From assembly GCF_024643285.1 (NCBI RefSeq), contig NZ_JAMSLW010000004.1, forward strand, positions 370,770-434,769: DNA of 64,000 nucleotides. Direction: 5' to 3'. Every line of letters starts with the position of its first letter. Within the stretch, counting starts at the first letter, position 1. Source of the stretch: Parapedobacter lycopersici (lineage in GTDB: Bacteria; Bacteroidota; Bacteroidia; Sphingobacteriales; Sphingobacteriaceae). The notes beneath the pieces were generated by a model. It saw only the letters and a program-made list of their open reading frames with translations, was not told the origin of the DNA and searched no databases. Below, piece after piece: positions 1 through 8,880 of this stretch. The position numbers were made by a program, and so were the translations under genes.

Positions 1-497
1 GTCCATCCCGCACTTGCTGGGCCACTTTCAACAAAAAACGAAGAAATCATGACCACACATGCCGTGAAGAAAAACCAATAAGAAAGCATATTCATAAACG
101 GCGATGCCATATCCCGCGCACCCAGCTGATACGGGATGAGGAGGTTGGCAAATGTACCGCTTAACCCGGCCGTCAACACGAAGAACACCATGATGGTACC
201 GTGTATCGTGACCAACGCCAGGAAGAACTCCGGATTAATCCGGCCGCCTTCTGCCCATTTTCCAAGGAAAACCTCCAAAATAGGGAACTCTTTATCCGGC
301 CAAGCCAATTGGAGCCTGAATAATATGGATAATATCATTGCAAAAACAGCCATGATAATACCCGTAATCAGGAATTGCTTCGCAATCATTTTGTGATCTT
401 GGCTAAATACATATTTAGTCCAAAAGGATTCATGGTGATGTCCATGGTCACCGTGGTGGTCCACACTATGAGCGCCTGCGCTTGTTATATTTGACAT
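1..497 (-). CDS. coxA: Cytochrome c oxidase subunit I, N-terminal part (cut by window start)
   Basis: This is the catalytic heme-copper subunit of the terminal oxidase, acting in the inner membrane. Reading back from the ATG at 497, about 165 codons are present before the window edge. The first ~25 residues are His-rich (HHGDHGHHHES). The sequence then follows the family's first segment (QDHKMIAKQF, a first membrane helix), a loop ending RINPEFF, and the second helix with TIHGTIMVFF. The His of TIHGT sits where the low-spin heme ligand lies in this family. The gene lies 33 bp downstream of coxB and ends the act-cox operon as far as it can be seen. The 3' end is outside the window, so the active-site residues cannot be checked. 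Confidence 0.93.
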   Translation of the reverse strand, partial: MSNITSAGAHSVDHHGDHGHHHESFWTKYVFSQDHKMIAKQFLITGIIMAVFAMILSILFRLQLAWPDKEFPILEVFLGKWAEGGRINPEFFLALVTIHGTIMVFFVLTAGLSGTFANLLIPYQLGARDMASPFMNMLSYWFFFTACVVMISSFFVESGPASAGW

Positions 498-530
498 ATC
501 TAACTATTAAATACTTTAATCCTCAATCCA

Positions 531-1865
531 TTAGTTTGCGGTAGCCAGCAGCTTGGCGTCCTGTTCGTTTTCTGATTCCGCTTGCTGCGATACCTGAAAT
601 TCTTTTCTCAATTCTTCGGTAAAAAAGTAAGGTTGCTCATTGAGCCATGCCTGGTATTCTTCTTCTGTTACCACCCGTACCCGCTTCTGCATGTTATAGT
701 GTCCGCCGCCACAGATCTTGGCGCACAGCATTACGAAATCATAGTTATAATCGCCCAATTTATCACGCATCTCTTCCGTGGTAATGGTGGGAGTAAACTG
801 GAAGTAAGTCTTCATCCCCGGTACTGCATTCATCTGTACTCTGAAGTCAGGAATAAAGAAACTATGCAGAATATCCTTTGAGGTAATCTGTACGCGCACA
901 GGTTTATTAACCGGCAACACGATTTCCGAACCCAGTTGGTCATCCCAGCTGTTCTTGTCGTTAAAATCAATTCCAAGGCCGTTCAGCGGGCTGGTCAATT
1001 TGTAGTTACGTTCGCCGATTTTTCCATCCCGGCCCGGGTAACGGACGGTCCAGGCAAACTGCTCGCCCGTCACTTCAATAAGCAATGCATTCTGTTGGTC
1101 TTCTTCGGAAACGTTTGTAATGCTCCGCCAGGTAAAGAACCCGAACAATACCAGGATCGTCAACACCACCGCAGGAACAATGGTCCAGATTTTCTCGATA
1201 GTGTTGTTATGCGGATAAAAATAAGCTTTGCGTGTCGGCGTAGCCCGGTATTTAAAGGCAAAGCCGAACAGGGCAATATGCGTAAGCACCAATACAATGG
1301 TAATGATTACGGTGGTCACCAGGAACATGATATCGATCTGCGCACCATGTTCCGTGGCCGCAGCCCGCCAGGCCTGCGTGCCGTGATGGGCGTAAGACCA
1401 ATACACGCCGTACAGTCCGGCGATCAGGGAAACCAGGAAAAAGTAGGCATGGAAACTATACATGTAGTATTCGGCATCCAGGCCGTTCATTTTCCGCGTA
1501 AGTTCATATACCTTCAGTATCCGGCCGATTACCGCGACCACCACACAGATCAAAAAGAAGAGCAGGGTATAGTAAAAGAAATTAGTATATACCTGCGGAT
1601 CGATGTTCAGTTTACTTTCGGGTTCCACTGCCGCCGCAGGTGCTGCAGCAGCCTTGCTTACCGCCGGTGCTACCGCTGCCGTGTCGGCAGATGCCGCTGT
1701 ATCCGCGGGCGCCGCATCTCCGGCGCTGCTTACGGCAGCAGTCGTATCGGTAACGCGTGCAGCTGTATCAGCCTCCTGAGAAAATGCCCTGCCTGACAGC
1801 CCCATACTGATGCTCAATGCCAGTATAAAAACCGTCTTCAAATTGATATATTTTATAAAGCCCAT
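531..1865 (-). CDS. coxB: Cytochrome c oxidase subunit II with CuA site
   Basis: Subunit II accepts electrons from cytochrome c through a binuclear CuA centre on the periplasmic side. The 444-residue protein starts with a signal-like segment (MGFIKYINLKTVFILALSIS). An Ala/Thr/Asp-rich low-complexity stretch to about residue 85 follows. There are then two to three hydrophobic segments and the cupredoxin domain. The CuA ligands are visible: the His of ILHSFFIPDF, and CAKICGGGHYNM near residues 381-392 (two Cys, His, Met). No C-terminal cytochrome c domain is present. It is longer than typical CoxB because of the N-terminal extension and a Glu/Gln-rich tail, both common in Bacteroidota. It lies 43 bp downstream of actF and is presumably cotranscribed with it. 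Confidence 0.95.
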   Translation of the reverse strand: MGFIKYINLKTVFILALSISMGLSGRAFSQEADTAARVTDTTAAVSSAGDAAPADTAASADTAAVAPAVSKAAAAPAAAVEPESKLNIDPQVYTNFFYYTLLFFLICVVVAVIGRILKVYELTRKMNGLDAEYYMYSFHAYFFLVSLIAGLYGVYWSYAHHGTQAWRAAATEHGAQIDIMFLVTTVIITIVLVLTHIALFGFAFKYRATPTRKAYFYPHNNTIEKIWTIVPAVVLTILVLFGFFTWRSITNVSEEDQQNALLIEVTGEQFAWTVRYPGRDGKIGERNYKLTSPLNGLGIDFNDKNSWDDQLGSEIVLPVNKPVRVQITSKDILHSFFIPDFRVQMNAVPGMKTYFQFTPTITTEEMRDKLGDYNYDFVMLCAKICGGGHYNMQKRVRVVTEEEYQAWLNEQPYFFTEELRKEFQVSQQAESENEQDAKLLATAN

Positions 1866-1908
1866 TTCTAATAATAACGATAATACTAATGTCTCTTATT
1901 CTACCAAC

Positions 1909-3144
1909 TTATATTTGATGATGTAAACTTTCCTCCAAGAAGGGGTGTTTTGCCGGTGCCAGGGCGTGTTTACTCAGTTTATTGAGTACCAGGAAGCTAA
2001 ACAGTCCCACAAAACCCAACGCAGCGCCGATCTCGATCCATCCGAATCCGCGGTGTGATTCCACCGTGCCGGGCATCACCATGATGTAATAATCAAGCCA
2101 GTGTCCGGCTAACAGCAGGATACATACAAAAGCGAGCATGTTCCGGTTGCGGACAAAGTCGCGATTGACCAGTATCAATACAGGTGCCACGAAGTTAATC
2201 AATATATTAATCCAAAACCAGGGTTTGTATTCCGGTTCCCAGCGTTTGTAGAAATATACCGTTTCCTCAGGGATGTTGGCATACCAAATCAGCATAAACT
2301 GGGCAAACCATACATATGTCCAGAAAATGGAAAATCCAAAAATCAGTTTTCCAAGATCGTGCAGGTGATTTTCATTTACCCATGACAGGTAGCCCCTTTT
2401 ATTCAACTGGATAATAATAAGCGTAATCACACACAGCCCGCTTACCCACATGGCCGCAAAATTGTACCAGCCAAACATGGTCGAAAACCAGTGCGCTTCC
2501 AATGACATAATGGTATCAAACGACCAGATCGGCGTGGTGAAACCAAAGATCACCAGGAATAACGCGGACAGCTTAAAGCTCTTCTTATAAGAGTTCAGGC
2601 TTCCGTCCATGTCTTCATTATAGGAGTACTTGGCCAATAACCAGGAGCATATGCTGTAAGAACCCATGAAAACAACCTGACGGATCAGAAAGCCGGGCGC
2701 GTTCAAAAATGAAGCCTTTCCGGCTACCAGCGCATCGTAATTCGGGCTTTGCGGATCCGTAAGCCCTTCTGCATACCAATGATGATACAAATTGTGCGAA
2801 AATAATCCGCCGATGATGATAACCAACAGCAACAGTGCGGCGATCGGCAAAACGCTTGCCATTGCCTGGGGAATGCGGATAAGGCCCGATGACCAGCCGG
2901 ATTGGGTGACATACTGCACCGCTAAAAAGAAGCCGCCTGCCGCGCATACGCAGGTAAAATAATACCCCATCAGCAACAAGTTGGCGTACGTACGCTCCAC
3001 CATAATGTGGTCACTGGAAAGCAGACCAAAAGCAATGGCCACTACGCCCACAACGATGGCGACCAAACTCAGGGTCTTTGCCCTTCCGGTGAACACAAAC
3101 TGTTCGGAAAAATTATAATCGTGATGATGACTGTGAGTTCCCAT
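1909..3144 (-). CDS. actF: Alternative Complex III membrane subunit ActF (NrfD-like)
   Basis: ActF is the second quinol-interacting, NrfD/PsrC-like membrane subunit of Alternative Complex III, which oxidises menaquinol and passes electrons toward cytochrome c or directly to the oxidase. The 411-residue product is almost wholly hydrophobic, with about ten membrane segments and a His-rich N-terminus (THSHHHDYNF). It resembles ActC but is shorter, as expected. Its position between actE (20 bp upstream) and coxB matches the canonical order actABCDEF-cox. The family carries no cofactor, so identification rests on hydrophobic pattern, family resemblance and gene order. Confidence 0.92.
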   Translation of the reverse strand: MGTHSHHHDYNFSEQFVFTGRAKTLSLVAIVVGVVAIAFGLLSSDHIMVERTYANLLLMGYYFTCVCAAGGFFLAVQYVTQSGWSSGLIRIPQAMASVLPIAALLLLVIIIGGLFSHNLYHHWYAEGLTDPQSPNYDALVAGKASFLNAPGFLIRQVVFMGSYSICSWLLAKYSYNEDMDGSLNSYKKSFKLSALFLVIFGFTTPIWSFDTIMSLEAHWFSTMFGWYNFAAMWVSGLCVITLIIIQLNKRGYLSWVNENHLHDLGKLIFGFSIFWTYVWFAQFMLIWYANIPEETVYFYKRWEPEYKPWFWINILINFVAPVLILVNRDFVRNRNMLAFVCILLLAGHWLDYYIMVMPGTVESHRGFGWIEIGAALGFVGLFSFLVLNKLSKHALAPAKHPFLEESLHHQI

Positions 3145-3164
3145 TTAATATAGCTGATATAATA

Positions 3165-3794
3165 TTAATTCTTTTGTAATTCCCTAACGTACATAACTAC
3201 TTTCCAACGCTCTTCGGGCGACAGCTGGGAAGCATGCGATCCCATCATATTCAATCCATATGTAATCGTGTGGTAGATCTTACCATCGGTTAACGCTGCC
3301 ATTGCACCTCCCCTGGATGAATTGATCCCATCACTTGCAGCATACGAGGGCGGCGGCGGGAAGTTTTCCAGCATTCTCCGCTCCGTAGACGTCACCAGTT
3401 CGCGGTCCTTCGTGATCGGTCCGTCCCCATGGCCTTCCGGTCCGTGACAAACGGCGCAGTAGGTTTGGTATAACGCTTCTCCTTCTGCCAGGGTCTTTTC
3501 TGTTCTTGCCAATGGATTTACCAGTTCAGCACCGGCACGTTGGTACCCTTCCATGGTATTGGGGTATTCGAATCGCTCGAATCCCACCGGCGTGGTATTG
3601 GCCGGAGGTGTCTGTGCTGTCTTTCCGTCCTTGAAATTGTTGTTCGGTTGGTCGGGATTATAGCCAATAGGATCGTACATATTTCTCGAGAATTCCCATC
3701 CCCTGCTGCGCGTCGTCCCGTCGCCGCAAGCACTGACCACGGCAGCAATAGCCACCGCCGCACTGATCGCTCCAAGAAAATTCTTCCTATTCAT
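3165..3794 (-). CDS. actE: Alternative Complex III monoheme cytochrome c lipoprotein ActE
   Basis: ActE is the monoheme cytochrome c of Alternative Complex III, lipid-anchored on the periplasmic face. From the ATG at 3794 the protein has a lipoprotein signal (MNRKNFLGAISAAVAIAAVV) with Cys in the context VSAC. One heme-binding motif CAVCH follows in the C-terminal half (LYQTYCAVCHGPEGHGDG), and the distal Met is probably in the GLNMMGSH segment. In-frame ATGs also exist at 3800, 3815 and 3836. I chose 3794 because it places the signal peptide at the start and overlaps the actD stop by 8 bp, which suggests translational coupling; 3800 is equally possible. Confidence 0.9.
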   Translation of the reverse strand: MNRKNFLGAISAAVAIAAVVSACGDGTTRSRGWEFSRNMYDPIGYNPDQPNNNFKDGKTAQTPPANTTPVGFERFEYPNTMEGYQRAGAELVNPLARTEKTLAEGEALYQTYCAVCHGPEGHGDGPITKDRELVTSTERRMLENFPPPPSYAASDGINSSRGGAMAALTDGKIYHTITYGLNMMGSHASQLSPEERWKVVMYVRELQKN

Positions 3795-4323
3795 AGCTAA
3801 CATATTTTCTTTCATTGTACTTAACTTCAACCGCACCCGCTTCTTTCAGCAGATTCGCTATCTTTTCATGATCGGTGTTTTCCCGGGCATCAACGGCAAT
3901 GATAAACCGGTCGTCCGACGCCCGCAGGTCCATTACCCTGGGGGCACGTCCCGGGAATAAGTGATTCCGGAAGAAAAAAGTAGCTACCATACCCAGGGCA
4001 CACAGCAGAATGGTTACCTCAAACGTTACGGGCACAAAGTTTGGCAGCGGCAAAGCCGGCTTTCCACCGATATTCATCGGCCAGTCGTATGTCATGGTAT
4101 AATACAGGAGACTGAATCCGAGCATTGTTCCCGTAATACCGAAACAAAAAGCGGCGATCGGCAGCCGTGAAGGTCTCACGCCAAGCTTGGCTTCGATCCC
4201 GTGGATCGGCATCGGTGTAAAGCAGTCATAAATCCCGATGTTGTTTGCTTGCAGCCTGTCGATCCCATCCATCATTTCATCCGGATCGGCAAAACTTCCA
4301 ATGATATATTTTGTATTGCTCAT
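3787..4323 (-). CDS. actD: Alternative Complex III subunit ActD (DUF3341)
   Basis: ActD is a small membrane subunit of Alternative Complex III. The 178-residue protein has the DUF3341 layout: a cytoplasmic N-terminal ferredoxin-like fold (YIIGSFADPDEMMDGIDRLQ), two membrane helices in the middle (one ending SLLYYTMTYDWP, one around VTFEVTILLCALGMVATFFF), and a C-terminal soluble part (DRFIIAVDARENTDHEKIANLL). It carries no cofactor motif. It starts 2 bp after the actC stop and overlaps actE. Order and size match the family exactly. Confidence 0.93.
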   Translation of the reverse strand: MSNTKYIIGSFADPDEMMDGIDRLQANNIGIYDCFTPMPIHGIEAKLGVRPSRLPIAAFCFGITGTMLGFSLLYYTMTYDWPMNIGGKPALPLPNFVPVTFEVTILLCALGMVATFFFRNHLFPGRAPRVMDLRASDDRFIIAVDARENTDHEKIANLLKEAGAVEVKYNERKYVSYE

Positions 4324-4325
4324 TG

Positions 4326-5807
4326 CTATTTGATTTCTAACTCTTTAATATCTTCTTCCGTTACGGAATCATATTTCGTCAACGAGTTCCTAAAGAACTC
4401 AACCTGCTCCGGATTCAGGTGGCCTTCCTTAACCAGCTTGGTCTTCTGCTGTAAGCTCGCGCTCTTCAGCAACAGTTTCACCTCGGCAATGGCAATACTG
4501 GGGAGGAACCGCAGGAACAAGAGGAATAAGGTAAAGAACACACCGATGGAGCCCACAAAAATCCCAACATCCACCCAGCTGGGGTAGAACATTGCCCAGC
4601 TTGAAGGAAGATAGTCACGGTGAAGGGACGTCACAATGATGACAAACCGTTCAAACCACATCCCGATATTCACCACAATGGACAATACCCAGGAAATCGG
4701 AATGCTGGTCCGGATCTTCTTGAACCAGAACAACTGGGGGGAAATCACGTTACACGTCATCATCGTCCAGTATGCCCACCAGTAGGGGCCTGCAATACGA
4801 TTAGCAAACGCATACATTTCATACTCCGATCCCGAATACCAGGCAATGAACAGCTCCGTCAGGTAAGCGATACCCACAATGGATCCCGTTACAAGAATGA
4901 TCTTGTTCATTGATTCGATGTGGAACATGGTAATGTAATTCTCGAAATTGAGGACCTTACGCATGACCAGCAACAGCGTCTGTACCATGGCAAATCCGGA
5001 GAATATCGCGCCTGCCACAAAGTATGGCGGGAAGATCGTCGTGTGCCAGCCCGGGATCACGGAAGTGGCAAAGTCCATGGATACGATGGTGTGTACGGAA
5101 AGTACCAGCGGGGTGGAAATACCGGCAAGGATCAGCGAAACAATCTCAAACCGCTGCCAGGTCTTTACCGAGCCATTCCATCCGAAAGACATAATGGAAT
5201 AAATCCGCCGTTTCAGTCCCGCAGCACGATCGCGTACCGAAGCGATGTCCGGCAGCAGACCGCAGTACCAGAAAACCAGCGATACCGTAAAATACGTTGA
5301 AATAGCGAACGCATCCCAAACCAGCGGAGAGTTGAAATTCACCCAAAGCGACCCAAATTGATTGGGCAGCGGGAAAATCCAGTAAGCCAGCCAGGGGCGG
5401 CCCATGTGCGCAACCACATACGTGGCGGCACAGATTACCGCAAAGATCGTCATCGCTTCTGCTGAACGGTTAATGGAGTTCCGCCAGTTCTGACGGAAAA
5501 TCAACAACACGGCAGAAATCAATGTACCGGCATGACCGATACCTACCCACCATACGAAGTCGGTAATATCCCAGGCCCAGCCCACGGTTTTATTCAGTCC
5601 CCAGGCGCCGATACCGGTCCAGAAGGTATAACTTACACTGACCACCCAAAGCAAGGCTCCCAAAGCAGCCAGCGTAAATCCGATCCACCAAGCCTTATTC
5701 GGCTTGTTTTCTACCGGAAGCAGAATATCATCCGTCACTTTCGCGTAGGTAATATCCTTCCCGGTTATTAATGGTTCTCTTAATATTGATTCGTTATGCG
5801 ATGACAT
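4326..5807 (-). CDS. actC: Alternative Complex III membrane subunit ActC (NrfD-like)
   Basis: ActC is the main quinol-binding membrane subunit of Alternative Complex III, from the NrfD/polysulfide reductase family. The 493-residue protein has about ten membrane helices. A cytoplasmic N-terminus (SSHNESILREPLITG) precedes the first helix, and a C-terminal tail of about 60 residues (ending TEEDIKELEIK) follows the last. Family-typical stretches include DFVWWVGIGHAGTLISAVLL early on and GWHTTIFPPYFVAGAIFSG in the middle. It starts 16 bp downstream of actB. Function is assigned from the family and the conserved operon. Confidence 0.94.
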   Translation of the reverse strand: MSSHNESILREPLITGKDITYAKVTDDILLPVENKPNKAWWIGFTLAALGALLWVVSVSYTFWTGIGAWGLNKTVGWAWDITDFVWWVGIGHAGTLISAVLLIFRQNWRNSINRSAEAMTIFAVICAATYVVAHMGRPWLAYWIFPLPNQFGSLWVNFNSPLVWDAFAISTYFTVSLVFWYCGLLPDIASVRDRAAGLKRRIYSIMSFGWNGSVKTWQRFEIVSLILAGISTPLVLSVHTIVSMDFATSVIPGWHTTIFPPYFVAGAIFSGFAMVQTLLLVMRKVLNFENYITMFHIESMNKIILVTGSIVGIAYLTELFIAWYSGSEYEMYAFANRIAGPYWWAYWTMMTCNVISPQLFWFKKIRTSIPISWVLSIVVNIGMWFERFVIIVTSLHRDYLPSSWAMFYPSWVDVGIFVGSIGVFFTLFLLFLRFLPSIAIAEVKLLLKSASLQQKTKLVKEGHLNPEQVEFFRNSLTKYDSVTEEDIKELEIK

Positions 5808-5823
5808 AGTATGTTATTTCGAA

Positions 5824-8800
5824 TTAAGCCTCAAATGTATTTCTCACCTTGGTCATGTAACCGACGCCTGGCTGTACGTTAAGTTCTTCCAGTACGTAAT
5901 AAACCCGTTCGTTACGCAATGCCTTGGAAACTTCCGAATTCGGGTCGTTGGCATCTCCGAAGATAATGGCATTGGCTGAACATGCTGCGCTGCAGGCCAG
6001 CTTAATGTCTCCATCCTTCAGTGGGCGTTGCTCAATTTTGGCCTGGAGCTTACCTGCCTGGATACGCTGGATACACATGCTGCATTTCTCCATCACCCCG
6101 CGGGTACGGGATACCACATCCGGATTCAGTACCAATTGGGTAAACTCGTTATTCAGGTAATTGTCAAACCTGGAATCATTCCAGTAATTGAACCAGTTGA
6201 ACCGGCGCACTTTGTACGGGCAGTTATTTGCACAGTACCGGGTACCGAAGCAACGGTTATAGGCCATGTGGTTCAATCCTTCTGAGGAGTGTACGGTAGC
6301 CAGTACCGGACAAACCGTTTCACACGGCGCGTGGTCGCAGTGCTGGCACAGCATCGGCTGGTGCACTACGGAAACATTTTCCAGGTCTTCAAGCCGGCCG
6401 ATTTCATCCTCTTCGGTGTACGACTCGCCTTCCTGTTCAATGGTATAGTAGCGGTCGATACGCAACCAGTGCATTTCCCGGCGGCGGCGCACTTCATCCC
6501 GGCCAACAACCGGCACGTTATTCTCAACGCTGCAGGCCACGATACAGGAACCGCATCCGGTACAGGCATTGAGGTCAATCGCCATTACCCATTTATGTCC
6601 CGGTTCTTCGTATTTGTCCCACAGGTCATACGTCTTATGCGAGTCGGACCAGCGGCCTGTGTTGTGGCTTGGATCTTCCTTATATTTTGCAAAAGTTGTT
6701 TCACGGATGATATTACGCCCCTCAATGGTGTGGTGCGTCTGGGTTTGGGCCAGTTCGTAAGATCCGCTTGCTTTGTTCAGTTTCGCGGTGGTATTAAACT
6801 GCAGCGTTCCATTAACGATTTTCGCGAAAGGATATGCGTTCTGGCCGACGTTATTTCCGGCTTTACCCACTTTGGTCCGTCCGTATCCAATAGCAATGGA
6901 TACAGTTCCCATCGCCTGTCCCGGCTGCATCAGCACGGGCAGGATAACTTTATACCCGTTTTCCCCTTCTACTTCAACTACGCTGTTTTCACCCAGTCCG
7001 AGCGACTCGGCAAACTTCGGGTTCAGCGCCGCGTAGTTATCCCAGGTTACTTTCGATATCGGGTCCGGCAGTTCCAGCAGGAATGCGTTGTTTGCCTGGC
7101 GGCCGTCGCGAAGCGCGATACTTTGATAAAGCTGCACTTCCACATCCTTGGCCAATGCCTGGCTTTGTTTTGTAATCGCAGCAGCGACACCGGCAAGGCC
7201 CGACGTATCAAACGTATAAGTACCTGCGGGCGCATCGCCCTTATATTCGAAACCGGTCTGCAGCACATCCTTCCAGGTTTTGCTGCTGCCGGCCAGGATA
7301 TTCTGCTCCCAGTTTGTTTTTACAAATGTGTAGTAGTCTGTCGTGTCACCGGCCCATATCAACAGGCTCTGTTCTGCCTGGCGGGTATTGTAAACCGGAT
7401 TAATGGTAGGCTGTACGATGGTGTAATATCCGCCGCGCGGATGGGCATCGCCCCACGACTCAAGGAAATTATGGTTTGGTGCAATGGCATCCAGCTCCGA
7501 AGCCGTCTCATCTTCCCGGTCGGCAAAAGAAAGCTTGAACTTAATTTTGTCCAGCGCCGCTTTTACGGCTGCTGCATCAGGGTGATAGTACAGCGGATTG
7601 CTGTTCAGGAAAAATGCCACATCCACATCGCCCCGGTTCGCTTCAGCCAGAAATGCGGAAAATGCTTCCTCATCTCCTTTAAGCAGGTACGAAGGATTAT
7701 CCAGGTCAATCGTGCCGCCGTAGCTTCCCAGTGCCACATTGATGGCGTTGGTCAGCGTCTGGATGGCGATATCATTAGCGCCCGATACGACAACAGCACG
7801 GCCCTGCGCCTGCCGCAGTTCCTGCGCAACCAGTTTCAGTGCAGTCTGTGCTTTGCTGTTTGAAGACAGTCCTCCCGGCAACGAGCCGCCGGTAATGGCA
7901 TTATACAATGCGATCAGCAGGGGTCCTTCTTCGGAAGGTTTGATGGCTACACGTACGTCGGCATTGGAGCCCGTAAGGCTCATGCCCCCTTCAAACTGGA
8001 TATGCCGCGACATCCGGCCCTTTTTCAGGCTCTTGTAATCGCGGTTGGAAATGTATTGCTGTGTATGTTCTTCGCCGCTTACCCAGGTACCCAGGAAATC
8101 GGCAGCCACGCTGACAATTACATCAGCGCGATCAAAACGGTATTGCGGCACCACTGCTTTTCCAAAACTTTGTTGGTTTGCCTTGGTTATACCACTGTAT
8201 GAAACGGCGTCCACTTCAATTAAGCGGGTCGTTGGATATTTCTCAGTAAACCGGGCAACCGCCGCAATGGTGGACGGGCTGTTCACGGTAGAAGCAATAA
8301 TACGGATCTGCTTGCCGGCTGCTGCCGCACTTCCCAGCGCGGTTACCACCTGCGTGTCCAGCTCATCCCATGACGTATCCGTTCCGTGGAACTTCGGACC
8401 CTGCAGTTTCGCCTGATCGTAGAGATCAAGCACCGCAGCCTGTGTTCCGGCATCTGTTCCGCAGTTCAGTCCCTGTGCTGCCGGATTAGCTTCCAACAGA
8501 ATGGGACGGCCTTCGCGGGTTCTCACCAATACACTCTGGCCATTGAAACTGGATGCATAGAAGTTCGGTATACCGGGGGTAACTTCCTCCGGTTTAATCA
8601 GGTACGGAATTGATTTATGCAACGGGGTGCGGTTACAGGCCGCCAGCGTTACGGCGCCCACACCAAATCCCAGTGCTTTAAGAAAATCGCGACGCGGCGT
8701 TTTCGTACTCAACCCAGCTTCATTCAATACCTCCTCTACCGGAATCGATTCGGCAAACTCCCCTTTGCTTTTCTCCACAAAAGCGGGTGTCTGCTGCAGT

Positions 8801-8838
8801 TCTTCCAAACCTTTCCAATATTTCTTGTTGCTATCCAT
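5824..8838 (-). CDS. actB: Alternative Complex III iron-sulfur subunit ActB (molybdopterin-oxidoreductase-like)
   Basis: ActB is the large peripheral electron-transfer subunit of Alternative Complex III. Residues ~45-70 hold a twin-arginine-type motif (RRDFLKALGFG) and a lipobox-like LAAC, as in other Bacteroidota ActB proteins. A molybdopterin-oxidoreductase-like domain follows; in this family it has lost molybdenum. The C-terminal ~240 residues form a ferredoxin-like module with four Cys clusters: CTGCGSCIVAC, CQHCDHAPCETVC, CFGTRYCANNC, and CSMC with a distant CSAAC. These fit one 3Fe-4S and three 4Fe-4S centres. At 1004 residues the length is normal for the family. The gene lies 42 bp downstream of actA. 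Confidence 0.95.
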   Translation of the reverse strand: MDSNKKYWKGLEELQQTPAFVEKSKGEFAESIPVEEVLNEAGLSTKTPRRDFLKALGFGVGAVTLAACNRTPLHKSIPYLIKPEEVTPGIPNFYASSFNGQSVLVRTREGRPILLEANPAAQGLNCGTDAGTQAAVLDLYDQAKLQGPKFHGTDTSWDELDTQVVTALGSAAAAGKQIRIIASTVNSPSTIAAVARFTEKYPTTRLIEVDAVSYSGITKANQQSFGKAVVPQYRFDRADVIVSVAADFLGTWVSGEEHTQQYISNRDYKSLKKGRMSRHIQFEGGMSLTGSNADVRVAIKPSEEGPLLIALYNAITGGSLPGGLSSNSKAQTALKLVAQELRQAQGRAVVVSGANDIAIQTLTNAINVALGSYGGTIDLDNPSYLLKGDEEAFSAFLAEANRGDVDVAFFLNSNPLYYHPDAAAVKAALDKIKFKLSFADREDETASELDAIAPNHNFLESWGDAHPRGGYYTIVQPTINPVYNTRQAEQSLLIWAGDTTDYYTFVKTNWEQNILAGSSKTWKDVLQTGFEYKGDAPAGTYTFDTSGLAGVAAAITKQSQALAKDVEVQLYQSIALRDGRQANNAFLLELPDPISKVTWDNYAALNPKFAESLGLGENSVVEVEGENGYKVILPVLMQPGQAMGTVSIAIGYGRTKVGKAGNNVGQNAYPFAKIVNGTLQFNTTAKLNKASGSYELAQTQTHHTIEGRNIIRETTFAKYKEDPSHNTGRWSDSHKTYDLWDKYEEPGHKWVMAIDLNACTGCGSCIVACSVENNVPVVGRDEVRRRREMHWLRIDRYYTIEQEGESYTEEDEIGRLEDLENVSVVHQPMLCQHCDHAPCETVCPVLATVHSSEGLNHMAYNRCFGTRYCANNCPYKVRRFNWFNYWNDSRFDNYLNNEFTQLVLNPDVVSRTRGVMEKCSMCIQRIQAGKLQAKIEQRPLKDGDIKLACSAACSANAIIFGDANDPNSEVSKALRNERVYYVLEELNVQPGVGYMTKVRNTFEA

Positions 8839-8880
8839 TTAAGCTATATCTAAGATTGCGTATTTCTAATTTGTATTTTA

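Noticed and set aside
936..1796. Plus-strand open frame antisense to coxB
   Set aside because: It is rich in Arg/His/Gly as expected from the reverse complement of a membrane protein gene; no independent evidence of coding.
6289..7863. Long plus-strand open frame inside actB
   Set aside because: It is antisense to a confidently assigned gene, and its translation has no recognisable domain and a composition typical of shadow frames.
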